A stretch of DNA of 64,000 nt from Rhodopirellula sp. P2. GTDB taxonomy: Bacteria; Planctomycetota; Planctomycetia; Pirellulales; Pirellulaceae. The notes beneath the pieces are model-generated. The model searched no databases. It was not told where the DNA came from and was given only the letters and a program-made list of their open reading frames with translations. Location of the stretch: positions 1,407,001-1,471,000 of the forward strand of contig NZ_CP118225.1 of NCBI RefSeq assembly GCF_028768465.1, given 5' to 3'. Below, piece after piece: positions 44,244-52,958 of the stretch. A program made the translations under genes and the position numbers. Each line of letters opens with the position of its first letter. The first letter of the stretch is position 1.

Positions 44244-46133
44244 GTGACCAAACGTCGGCCCCATGCAGGTCGTTCGATGATTCGGTGGGCTTTGGCTCCC
44301 CGGGCTCGGCGGATGTTTTGCGCCGGTTGGTTGGTCATGGCAATGGCTCCAGGATTCAGCTCGTTGGGCTGCCGTGCTTCGCGAGCGTTGCCGGAAACGA
44401 TTGGCAACCGCACCGCTCACGTCGATCAGATCATGGCTCGCGTGGACGCCGGGGCACCGCCGGAAACACTCGCGACACCAGTGATCGCGCCGCTGACATT
44501 GCGAGACCCCGAGGCATTGGCCAAAGCGGATTATCGTGATCTGACGCTGCAGCAGGCTCTCAATCAAGCGATGAGCAACAGCGAGGTCTTGCGTGACTTG
44601 AACGCGACGGTGCTGCGTGCACCTGAGACGGTCACGACCGACGAAAGTCCCGGACTGGTTCAAACGGATCCGCAACTGGGAATGGAAGCCGCACTCTCGG
44701 CGTTTGATGCTCAGCTCACCGCTGTCGGAACTTGGCAAAACAACGACCGTCGGTTCAACAACCGATTCTTTGGCGGTGGTGCCAACGCGTTCCAGCAAGA
44801 CGTGCATGACTACGTGTTGCAGTTGTCCAAGCGAACGGCAACGGGTGCGGAGATCAGTCTGCGAAGCATTACCGATTACGACGCGAACAATGCGACGGGC
44901 AACCTGACGCCTAGTGCCTGGCAAACGCAATTGCACGCTGAATTGCGACAACCTTTGCTGCAGGGCGGTGGGTTGGCATTCAACCGAATCGCCGGACCGG
45001 CGGCGTTGCCGGGTGTGTACAACGGTGTTTTGATTGCGAAGACGAACAGCGACATTTCCAACGCTCAGTTTCGCGAAGATGCCCGCAACTACCTCAGCAA
45101 TGTCGTCAACGCATACTGGGATTTGTACTTCGCCTACCGCGATGTCGACGCCAAGCAGGAAGCGGTCGCGCGCAGTTTAGAAACATGGCGGAGCTACGAG
45201 GCACAGAAGTCATCGAACCGACGCGGCGGATCCGCGGAAGCTTTGGCAAGAGAGCAGTACTACCGGTTTGTTTCCGAGTTGCAAGACGCGATCGCTGGCA
45301 AATTGGTGCAGCGAACTCAAACCAACAACTCCACTTCCGGCGGCACCTTCGCGGGCGTCACGGGAGTCCAAGCGGCGGAGCGTCGATTGCGTTTGTTGAT
45401 TGGATTGCCGATCGCAGATGGGCAACTGCTGCGTCCTGTTGATGAGCCCTTGTCGGCTCCGTTGATCTTTGACTCTCAATCGTTGGCGGTCGACGCGTTG
45501 CGAATGCGGAGCGAGTTGCAGCAACAGCGGTTGCTGGTCAAACGTCGTGAGTTGGAAGTCATCGCGGCGAAGAACTTTCAGCTGCCAACCTTGGACCTCG
45601 TCACCACCTATCGGCTGCGTGGTCTCGGCAAGGATTTGGCGGGTGGCGATTCCGCGTTCAACGAGCTTGGGACTGGCGACTATCAAGAGTACGAGGCGGG
45701 AGTCGAATTCCGAATGCCGGTTGGTTTCCGGCAAGCACACGCGGCGGTGCAGCACGCCAAGATTCAGGTGGCGCGTGAACGGGCGGTGTTGCGAGAGCAA
45801 GAGCGTCAGATCACCCATGACTTGATGGCCGTGATCGCAGAGACGGAGCGGGCATACGCCCAGATGGAAACCAACCTGAATCGCTACCTGGCCTCGAAGG
45901 ATGCACTGGATGCTCTGGAGGCCAATCGCAAGGCGGGTTTGCCGATCAGTTTGGAGCAACTGCTCGACGCCCAGCGACGGCTCAACGAGTCACAGACTCG
46001 TTATCACTTGGCGATGACCGAGTACATGATCGCGGCGAAGAACGTGTACTTCGAGTCGGGCTCATTGCTGGAAAACTGCCACGTCGGAATCATCGGCGAC
46101 ACGGTCAAAGCGATGCCGGTTGCTTCCGAGTAG
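44244..46133 (+). CDS. TolC-family outer membrane efflux/secretion protein
   Basis: A 629-residue outer-membrane channel protein, longer than classical TolC (~470). The N-terminus has a signal ending in a lipobox-like SSLGC near residue 40. Two TolC repeats follow: YRDLTLQQALNQAMSNSEVLRD and later AFDAQLTAVGTWQNN, with the helical segments EAVARSLETWRSYEAQKSSNRRGGSAEALARE and LASKDALDALEANRKAGLPISLEQLLDAQ, as in OEP families. I chose a GTG start preceded by AAGAGG; an ATG at 44277 is possible. It is divergent from the HlyD/M50 operon and probably supplies its outer-membrane duct. Confidence 0.88.
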   Translation: MTKRRPHAGRSMIRWALAPRARRMFCAGWLVMAMAPGFSSLGCRASRALPETIGNRTAHVDQIMARVDAGAPPETLATPVIAPLTLRDPEALAKADYRDLTLQQALNQAMSNSEVLRDLNATVLRAPETVTTDESPGLVQTDPQLGMEAALSAFDAQLTAVGTWQNNDRRFNNRFFGGGANAFQQDVHDYVLQLSKRTATGAEISLRSITDYDANNATGNLTPSAWQTQLHAELRQPLLQGGGLAFNRIAGPAALPGVYNGVLIAKTNSDISNAQFREDARNYLSNVVNAYWDLYFAYRDVDAKQEAVARSLETWRSYEAQKSSNRRGGSAEALAREQYYRFVSELQDAIAGKLVQRTQTNNSTSGGTFAGVTGVQAAERRLRLLIGLPIADGQLLRPVDEPLSAPLIFDSQSLAVDALRMRSELQQQRLLVKRRELEVIAAKNFQLPTLDLVTTYRLRGLGKDLAGGDSAFNELGTGDYQEYEAGVEFRMPVGFRQAHAAVQHAKIQVARERAVLREQERQITHDLMAVIAETERAYAQMETNLNRYLASKDALDALEANRKAGLPISLEQLLDAQRRLNESQTRYHLAMTEYMIAAKNVYFESGSLLENCHVGIIGDTVKAMPVASE

Positions 46134-46223
46134 CCGTCTGGTGGCTGTCAGTTGAGCGGAAGATCTTCGACCTCTCGGGACATCGATTTGATTGCTGGTG
46201 TTTTTTGGGTTTCAAGATTCTTT

Positions 46224-46332
46224 GTTCCCCGGCTCTGCCTGGGAACACACTGTCTTGGAGGCTCCGCCTCCCGATTGTGTCTCAGCAGGCGGAGCCTGTA
46301 GTGCATTGCGTTCCCAGGCAGAGCCTGGGAAC
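46224..46332. repeat. Paired GTTCCCAGGC palindromes
   Basis: The 46310-46332 copy is a perfect 10-bp stem (GTTCCCAGGC / GCCTGGGAAC, AGA loop); 46224-46246 is a degenerate copy. Between them are GGAGGC/GCCTCC palindromes. This sequence type is widespread in intergenic DNA of planctomycetes and cyanobacteria. The 298-bp gap 46134-46431 between tolC and prmC holds no gene. Confidence 0.8.
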
Positions 46333-46431
46333 GAGACAAGGCCTCGTTTATAGAATCGATGTCCTCCGGGGACATGGATCAGCTCGCGTGCATGACCCTG
46401 GAGGGGTCAAAGAATCTCAGCCCGGACCGGG

Positions 46432-47322
46432 TCAGACTTTTTGCATTGAGAGGATGCGTTCGTGGCCGGCGAGGTCTTTGATCAGGTGGATCTCTTGGTA
46501 GCCACCGTTTTGCTCGGCCAGCGTCTTGCAGGCACCCGCGATCATGGGGCTGAGCTCGATGATCAGTTGACCGCCATCATTCAGACGCTGGACGGAATCG
46601 GTGAGCAACCGGGCGATGATTTCGGTTCCATCGGGACCGGACAGCAACGCGCCGCGAGGTTCGAATTCGCGGACGGTGGTTGGCAGTTCGTCGTACTCGG
46701 ACTGGCTGATGTAAGGCGGGTTGCTGCAGATCACGTCGAAGGTTTGGTCGGGTTCCAGCCCATCGAACAGATCGCTTTGCAACAGCGTGACGCGATCGGA
46801 GAGTTTCAGGTTCTCGACGTTCCACTTGGCGATGTCGAGCGCGGTCAGGCTGATGTCGACGGCGGTGACTTGCGTCTTTGGCAGTGACTTGGCGATGGCG
46901 ACCGCGATGGCTCCGCTGCCCGTTCCGATGTCCAGCACCGTGGGGTTGGGGCGGTCGGACAGGCGACCTTTGATTTGGTCGATGGCTTCGATGACCAAGT
47001 GCTCGGTTTCGGGCCGGGGCACCAACACGTTTTCGTCGACGCGAATGGAGATCGAGTAGAACTCGCGGTAGCCAACCAGTTGGGCGACGGGGGCGCCTTC
47101 ACCGCGTCGTCGGACGAGTTCCCGGAAGGCGACGCGTTGTTCTTCTTCAGGGACTTTGTCGAACGCGGTGTAGAGTTCGATGCGTTGGCAACCGCGCGCG
47201 TGAGCGAGCAGGATTTCTGCGTCCAATCGCGGCGACTCGCTGCCCTTTTTTCGAAAGAAGTCGGTCGTCCATTCCAACAGACGCATGACCGTCCAGGGGG
47301 TGTCGTTGCTGGTTTCAGCCAT
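46432..47322 (-). CDS. prmC: Release factor N5-glutamine methyltransferase PrmC
   Basis: Methylates the Gln of the GGQ motif in release factors, using SAM. The 296-residue product has an N-terminal helical domain, the SAM-binding motif VLDIGTGSGA (129-138) and the catalytic NPPY (201-204), which identifies an N5-glutamine methyltransferase. It lies 5 bp downstream of prfA, whose product is its substrate. Confidence 0.96.
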   Translation of the reverse strand: MAETSNDTPWTVMRLLEWTTDFFRKKGSESPRLDAEILLAHARGCQRIELYTAFDKVPEEEQRVAFRELVRRRGEGAPVAQLVGYREFYSISIRVDENVLVPRPETEHLVIEAIDQIKGRLSDRPNPTVLDIGTGSGAIAVAIAKSLPKTQVTAVDISLTALDIAKWNVENLKLSDRVTLLQSDLFDGLEPDQTFDVICSNPPYISQSEYDELPTTVREFEPRGALLSGPDGTEIIARLLTDSVQRLNDGGQLIIELSPMIAGACKTLAEQNGGYQEIHLIKDLAGHERILSMQKV

Positions 47323-47327
47323 AGAGT

Positions 47328-48410
47328 TCAGTCAATCATGTCGCCGCGGAGTTGATCGCGGTCGTATTCGATCAACGCTTCGGTGACAGGATGAAGATCG
47401 CCCGCGATGATTTGATCGAGTTTGTAAATCGTGAGGTTGATGCGGTGATCGGTCAACCGATTTTGAGGGAAGTTGTAGGTTCGGATGCGTTGGCTTCGGT
47501 CGCCGGAACCGATCAGGCCTTTGCGAGCCTCGGCTTGTTTGGCCGCTTCTTCTTCCCGCTTCTTTTCGTAGATGCGAGCCTTCAAAACCCGAAGGGCTTT
47601 GGCCAAGTTCTTGTGCTGGCTCTTTTCGTCTTGGCACTGCACGACGATGCCGGATTCGTGGTGCGTCAGACGCACGGCGGAATCGGTTTTGTTGACGTGT
47701 TGTCCACCAGGGCCGGAGGCACCGAAGAAGTCTTTGCGGTAGTCGTCTGATTTCAGATCGATTTCCACGTCTTCGGGTTCGGGCATCACCGCGACGGTGG
47801 CGGCGGAGGTGTGCACACGGCCTTGGGTTTCCGTTTCGGGGACGCGTTGGACGCGGTGCCCGCCGGATTCGTACTGCAAGTCACGGAAGACGTTGTCGCC
47901 TTCGAGAGTCAGGGTGATGTCTTTGAAGCCACCCATTTCCGTCGGGCTGGCGTCCATCACCTCGGTTTTCCAGCCCACCTTTTCGGCGTAGCGGGTGTAC
48001 ATTTCGAACAGATCGCGAGCGAAGAGCGCGGCTTCATCGCCACCGGTGCCGGCGCGGATTTCCATCACGCACCGTGTGCGGTGAGAGTCTTCACCACCAA
48101 CGGTCAGCGACAGCAGGTCTTCCCAGATGGTTTCTCGCTCCTTGCGAAGCGTGTCCATCTCGGATTCTGCCATTTCACGTTCTTCAGAATCCTCGGCATC
48201 CGCCACCATCGCCACGCACTGATGGATTTCATCCGTCAGGCGTTTGAATGATCGATACTGATTGGCCAACCGGTTCAGCCCGCCGTGTTCCCGTGCCGTC
48301 GCGCTCATGCGAGCGCCGTCTGACAGGACTTCCGGGTCGGACATGTCGCCTTCGAGTTTCTCGAAGCGAGCCAGTTTTTCCTCGAGGATATCGCGGATGG
48401 ATCCGCTCAT
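47328..48410 (-). CDS. prfA: Peptide chain release factor 1
   Basis: Recognises UAA and UAG stop codons and triggers peptidyl-tRNA hydrolysis. The product is 360 residues, standard for RF1. The codon-recognition tripeptide PET (PxT class) is at 191-193 in [15 protein letters not shown]. The catalytic GGQ is at 235-237 in [11 protein letters not shown]. Its start overlaps the rpmE stop (ATGA). The order rpmE-prfA-prmC is conserved across bacteria. Confidence 0.97.
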   Translation of the reverse strand: MSGSIRDILEEKLARFEKLEGDMSDPEVLSDGARMSATAREHGGLNRLANQYRSFKRLTDEIHQCVAMVADAEDSEEREMAESEMDTLRKERETIWEDLLSLTVGGEDSHRTRCVMEIRAGTGGDEAALFARDLFEMYTRYAEKVGWKTEVMDASPTEMGGFKDITLTLEGDNVFRDLQYESGGHRVQRVPETETQGRVHTSAATVAVMPEPEDVEIDLKSDDYRKDFFGASGPGGQHVNKTDSAVRLTHHESGIVVQCQDEKSQHKNLAKALRVLKARIYEKKREEEAAKQAEARKGLIGSGDRSQRIRTYNFPQNRLTDHRINLTIYKLDQIIAGDLHPVTEALIEYDRDQLRGDMID

Positions 48411-48649
48411 TTGGTGGCTTTCTTACCCTTCTTTTGCAGTGATCCGTAGGTGCCAGCAGCAAATTTCTTCTGGAACTTGTCGATCCGACCAGCGGTGTCA
48501 ACGTATTTCAGTTTGCCGGTGTAGAACGGGTGGCACTCGCTGCAAATGTCGATTTTCAGCTCGGGACGCGTGCTGCGGGTGGTGAAAGTGTTGCCGCAAC
48601 CGCAGGTGACGGACGTTTCTTGGTAGTTGGGGTGAATGCCGTCTTGCAT
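48407..48649 (-). CDS. rpmE: 50S ribosomal protein L31 (zinc-binding form)
   Basis: An 80-residue ribosomal protein L31. Cysteines 16, 18, 36 and 39 (CGC and CSEC) form the zinc site, so this is the C+ type. The N-terminus [14 protein letters not shown] is typical and sets the start; a longer open frame upstream has no L31 match. The Lys-rich tail (QKKGKKATK) is usual. It is the first gene of the rpmE-prfA-prmC operon. Confidence 0.96.
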   Translation of the reverse strand: MQDGIHPNYQETSVTCGCGNTFTTRSTRPELKIDICSECHPFYTGKLKYVDTAGRIDKFQKKFAAGTYGSLQKKGKKATK

Positions 48650-49104
48650 GACGTTCAAACTCGAGCCAATGAGGGTGTTACGACGGTGGATTTCGACAGA
48701 ACCGTCGGTCAAGTGAATTCGCTGTCGGTCGAATCCCAGATGTTACGTTAAACCAGGTGGTTTGTTCAAGGGCGAGGCTCCCAAACACGGGACAAATCCC
48801 CTGCTCGCAGGCGGATGAGTCGAATTTGCCGTTGATCGAGGGGGGTGTGTTTTGAGTGTTTTTGTCCCCGGAGGGTTTGTTAATGCGAGTCGATCGCATT
48901 AGAGTCCCTCCTTCGCTTTCAAAAAGCTAGCCAGCCATTGAAAAACGCGTCGATGTCCAGCAATCCGAGTTCTTTCGAGAGCGAATCGTCTCGAAAGTTT
49001 GGAACTCGGGTTCGTGAGCACTCGTTGGATTGCTCCTTCATCGGTCGTGACTTCTCGCCAGCCATGCTTGTTCTTCAACGAAAACCTGTTTTCGGGACAA
49101 TCGC
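48650..49104. other. Intergenic region between divergent rpmE and DUF1559 genes
   Basis: The region should carry two divergent promoters; I cannot place them with confidence. A perfect 7-bp hairpin (AATGCGA at 48882-48888, TCGCATT at 48894-48900) lies in the middle. Short minus-strand frames here show no family resemblance. Confidence 0.4.
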
Positions 49105-50157
49105 ATGCGCTCGTTCGCACCTTCGGAACTTTCTGGCTTGAATTCGTCTGACTCTGCCTCGCGATCGCGAGCGGGGTTCACTCTGGTGGAACTGTTGGTG
49201 GTGATCGCCATCATCGGCGTGTTGGTGGGGCTGTTGTTGCCCGCCGTCCAAGCGGCACGGGAAGCCGCTCGTCGGATGAGTTGTGGCAACAATCTGAAGC
49301 AAGTTTCCCTGGCCATTCACAACTACGAGTCAGCCTACAGGAAGCTGCCGCCAGCTTGGACCAATCCCGGGCAAGGATCGGGATGGTCGATGCAGGCTCG
49401 GATTCTTCCGTTCCTCGAAGAATCGGCCTTGTCGGAAGGAGTCGATTTCAGTCGTGATTACGGTGCGTCCTACCTGACGATCGATGGCGTTCAGGTTCCG
49501 ACGTCCTCGTTCCGGGTCGCTGCTTATCAATGTCCCAGTGATCCGCGAGATGACCCCCGCCACGGATCATCCGGTCCTCAGTACTACAAATTGAACTACG
49601 GGACCAACGAAGGGGTTTGGTTTGTGCTGGATGAAGCCACAGGTGCGGTGGGTGACGGAATGTTTGTTCCTGGCCGCTACCTTGGTTTTCGCGATTGTTT
49701 GGATGGGACCAGCAACACGATGGCACTGGCCGAAGTCAAGGGTTGGACGCCTTATGCTCGCGACGCCAAGCAAACCGGAACGTTGACGATGCCGGTCAAC
49801 ACGGACGAGATCTGTGCGCTCGGCGGTGACTTCAAAACCGAGACCGGGCACACGGAATGGATTGATGGCCGTGCCCACCAGGCGAGTGTCACGACCGTCT
49901 TTTCACCCAACAAGAAGGTTCTCTGTGAAATCTCGGGGGTCGAGTACGACATCGACTTCACCAACATGCGTGAGGGCAAGTCGCCACCAGCAGGGGTTCG
50001 TACCTACGCGGCAGTCACCTCGCGAAGTTACCACCCGGGTGGCGTGCACGTGTCGTTGCTGGATGGCTCGGTTCGCTTCATCACCGATTCGGTTGAACTT
50101 GAGCTTTGGCAATCGATGTCAACACGCGCCGGGCACGAAGTGATTCAGCTCCCGTGA
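49105..50157 (+). CDS. DUF1559 family prepilin-like protein
   Basis: A 350-residue member of the DUF1559 family, strongly expanded in planctomycetes. The type IV prepilin N-terminus is RAGFTLVELLVVIAIIG: the peptidase site is Gly24/Phe25 and Glu at mature position 5 is present. The segment to AAREAARRMSC is the conserved extension. The C-terminal H-x9-DG motif is HPGGVHVSLLDG. These proteins are presumed to form pilin-like or surface structures; the exact role is unknown. No other pilus gene is adjacent. Confidence 0.93.
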   Translation: MRSFAPSELSGLNSSDSASRSRAGFTLVELLVVIAIIGVLVGLLLPAVQAAREAARRMSCGNNLKQVSLAIHNYESAYRKLPPAWTNPGQGSGWSMQARILPFLEESALSEGVDFSRDYGASYLTIDGVQVPTSSFRVAAYQCPSDPRDDPRHGSSGPQYYKLNYGTNEGVWFVLDEATGAVGDGMFVPGRYLGFRDCLDGTSNTMALAEVKGWTPYARDAKQTGTLTMPVNTDEICALGGDFKTETGHTEWIDGRAHQASVTTVFSPNKKVLCEISGVEYDIDFTNMREGKSPPAGVRTYAAVTSRSYHPGGVHVSLLDGSVRFITDSVELELWQSMSTRAGHEVIQLP

Positions 50158-50680
50158 TCAGGTTGGGATTGCGCATCGACGAGTCCAGCGTTTCAGGGCG
50201 GAATCTGGACCGGTAACTGTTCGCAAGGGAAGAACGAGCGGGGGCCTTGACTGCGGGCCGCCGTGTGCGCGCCTCTGGCACTTGGAAGCAGGATATCATA
50301 GGAGCGTCACACGATTTTAAATTACCTTTGAGGGAGACGTTTGAGAGCGACTGGAATGAATGGTTGTCGGATTCGTCCAATCCTTCTGGATGGGACCGGA
50401 ATAGTGTTCTGACCTGCACCATAAGGTGTGCCGGAACAGCTTGCCTCGATGAATCGACCGATTCGTTTGGTGCAAGGAGTTTGGTCTTGGGACAGATTTG
50501 ATCCGAGGTGGTGGGTTTCGCCTGCCGATGCGTGATCGAGTGCTAGGGTTGAGCGGACAACTGGAAAAATGCCTGACCGGTTCGTCACGAGTGTGCCCTG
50601 CGACTTTTCGCCGAGCACACGATGGTCTCGAAGGACCACGGCAACCAAATCAGGCCAGCGACTCAAGGAGCGATCTCTAC
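50158..50680. other. 523-bp intergenic region upstream of glgX
   Basis: I see no gene or repeat here. The GlgX-family N-terminus sets the start at 50681, with AAGGAG about 10 nt upstream (50665-50670), so the open frame that begins at 50498 is not used. An AT-rich patch near 50310-50330 (GATTTTAAATTACC) may belong to a promoter. Confidence 0.4.
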
Positions 50681-52771
50681 ATGCTGATGCGACAACCGTG
50701 CCCCGATCTTCAGTTCGCCTACTCCCCTCCTTTCGGAGCGACGCTCACGGAGAAGGGAGTGCAGTTTTCGGTCTTCAGCCGTTCCGCAACCGAAATGCGG
50801 TTGTTGCTGTACAACAAGGTGACCGATCGCGAACCGGCTCAAGTCATCGACTTCGATCGGGAAACCGATCGTTGGGGGGATGTCTGGAGCTTGCACGTGC
50901 CGGGCCTCGAAGCCGGCCAACTTTATCACTTCCAAGCCAGCGGACCCTGGGAACCTGAAAACGGTCACCGGTTCGATTCCACGGCTCGGTTGATCGACCC
51001 CTACGCTCAAGCCTTGGCGGGAACCTACCAAAAGCAAACCGATGGCGTTGTGCGTCCACCGAAATGCGTGGTCGTCGATGGCACGTTTGACTGGGAAGGC
51101 GATCGTCACGTTCGGCGTGACGTCAGCGAATCCATCATTTACGAAATGCACGTTCGTGGATTCACCAAGAGCAAGACTGCCAAGGTCAAGGCTCCTGGGA
51201 GCTACCTGGGTGTGATCGAGAAGATCCCGTATCTGAAATCGTTGGGTGTCACCTCGGTGGAGTTGATGCCTGTGCATGAATTCCCCATCCGGGACCCACA
51301 GGGCAAGAAAATTTCGCGGCCGAACTATTGGGGCTATGACCCCATGGCGTTCTTCGCGCCACACCGTGGATACGCGCATGACTCAGCGCCCGGTGCTCAG
51401 GTCAACGAGTTCAAGCAAATGGTCAAAGCCCTGCACTCCGCGGGGATCGAAGTCATTCTGGACGTGGTCTTCAACCACACCTGTGAAGGCAACGAGCAAG
51501 GACCCACGCTGTCGTTCAAGGGACTTGAGAACCAAGTCTATTACATCCTTTCGGAAGGCCAGCACTACTGCAACTACAGCGGTTGTGGCAACACGATCAA
51601 CGGCAACCACCCTGTTGTTCGCGAGATGATTTTTCATTGCTTGCGACACTGGGTGCACAACTATCACATCGATGGTTTCCGATTTGACCTGGCCAGCATC
51701 TTGAGTCGCGACCGGAGCGGGAACTTGATTCCCAACCCACCGATGGTGGAACTGATTGCGGAAGATCCCATGTTGGCGGACACGAAGATCATCGCAGAAG
51801 CCTGGGATGCAGCCGGTGCCTATCAGGTCGGTAGCTTTGGCAATCACCGCTGGGCTGAATGGAACGGTCGATATCGCGACGACGTGCGAGGTTTCTGGCG
51901 TGGCGATGCGGGAACGCTCGGTCCAATGGCAACTCGTTTGGCCGGTAGCAGCGATCTGTACCAGCACGCGGGGCGTCCGCCGTCTTGCAGTGTGAACTTG
52001 GTGACCACGCACGATGGTTTCACCATGAACGATTTGGTTTCGTACAAAGACAAGCACAACGAAGCCAACGGCGAAGACAACAACGACGGCGACAACCACA
52101 ACATCAGTGACAACTATGGGGTGGAAGGTCCAACACGCAAAAAGGCGATCGCCACGATTCGCAGTCAGCAAGTTCGCAACATGTTGGCGACTTTGTTGAC
52201 CAGCCAAGGCGTGCCGATGATCGTCAGCGGCGATGAAGCTCGTCGAACGCAGAAGGGCAACAACAACGCCTATTGCCAAGACACGGACATTTCATGGTTC
52301 GATTGGCGATTGGTTGAAAAGAACGCCGACCTGGTTCGGTTCGTCAGTGCCTTGATTGAGTTCCGTAAGAACCAACCCACCATTCGTCGCCGGGAATACC
52401 TGACCGGGCAACCGGTGGATGGTCGGAAGGTGCCGGACGTGTCGTGGTACGGGCCATCGGGGGATCCACTGAATTGGGATCAGGGCGAGTTGGCGATGGC
52501 GGCGTACATCGCTGCTCCGAGCCGAATCGATGACCCAGAAGGTTTGGGACGCGATGTGATCTTGATGTTCAACAGCACGGGAGATCACCTTGATTTCCAC
52601 TTCCCAGCGATTGCTCGCGGGACGCAGTGGAATTTGTTTGTCGACACGGCGGCACCATCGCCGGACGATGTCTATCCAAATGTCGATGGGCCGATGCCTC
52701 CGAACAACCGGATTGTGGAAGTCGGACGCCACTCGATGCGGATCTACGTTTGCAACGCGGAACCGAAGTAG
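50681..52771 (+). CDS. glgX: Glycogen debranching enzyme GlgX (GH13)
   Basis: Hydrolyses alpha-1,6 branches of limit dextrin or glycogen. The 696-residue product has an N-terminal CBM48-like domain (SPPFGATLTEKGVQFSVFSRSATEM) and a GH13 barrel. The catalytic nucleophile is the Asp in GFRFDLAS (~336), the acid/base Glu is in IIAEAWD (~373), and the stabilising Asp is in TTHDGFTMNDLVSY. YYILSEGQHYCNYSGCGNTINGNHP-type sequence is typical of the GlgX/isoamylase group. The start is the ATG after AAGGAG. No other glycogen gene is adjacent. Confidence 0.93.
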   Translation: MLMRQPCPDLQFAYSPPFGATLTEKGVQFSVFSRSATEMRLLLYNKVTDREPAQVIDFDRETDRWGDVWSLHVPGLEAGQLYHFQASGPWEPENGHRFDSTARLIDPYAQALAGTYQKQTDGVVRPPKCVVVDGTFDWEGDRHVRRDVSESIIYEMHVRGFTKSKTAKVKAPGSYLGVIEKIPYLKSLGVTSVELMPVHEFPIRDPQGKKISRPNYWGYDPMAFFAPHRGYAHDSAPGAQVNEFKQMVKALHSAGIEVILDVVFNHTCEGNEQGPTLSFKGLENQVYYILSEGQHYCNYSGCGNTINGNHPVVREMIFHCLRHWVHNYHIDGFRFDLASILSRDRSGNLIPNPPMVELIAEDPMLADTKIIAEAWDAAGAYQVGSFGNHRWAEWNGRYRDDVRGFWRGDAGTLGPMATRLAGSSDLYQHAGRPPSCSVNLVTTHDGFTMNDLVSYKDKHNEANGEDNNDGDNHNISDNYGVEGPTRKKAIATIRSQQVRNMLATLLTSQGVPMIVSGDEARRTQKGNNNAYCQDTDISWFDWRLVEKNADLVRFVSALIEFRKNQPTIRRREYLTGQPVDGRKVPDVSWYGPSGDPLNWDQGELAMAAYIAAPSRIDDPEGLGRDVILMFNSTGDHLDFHFPAIARGTQWNLFVDTAAPSPDDVYPNVDGPMPPNNRIVEVGRHSMRIYVCNAEPK

Positions 52772-52958
52772 TCTGGTCACAGACGTGAATTGAAATTTGA
52801 ATCCGCCTTCCTCGTTGCTTCGTCAGGAAGGTGGATCGCACGGTCGCCAGTCGGCCGCTCTTCTCTGGCAATCTATTCAACAGCTTCTCAACGATCCGCG
52901 GCGGGAGAAAACCCGTCGCGGATCGCTTCGTTTGTGGCCTTTCGGCTATGATCGAGGC

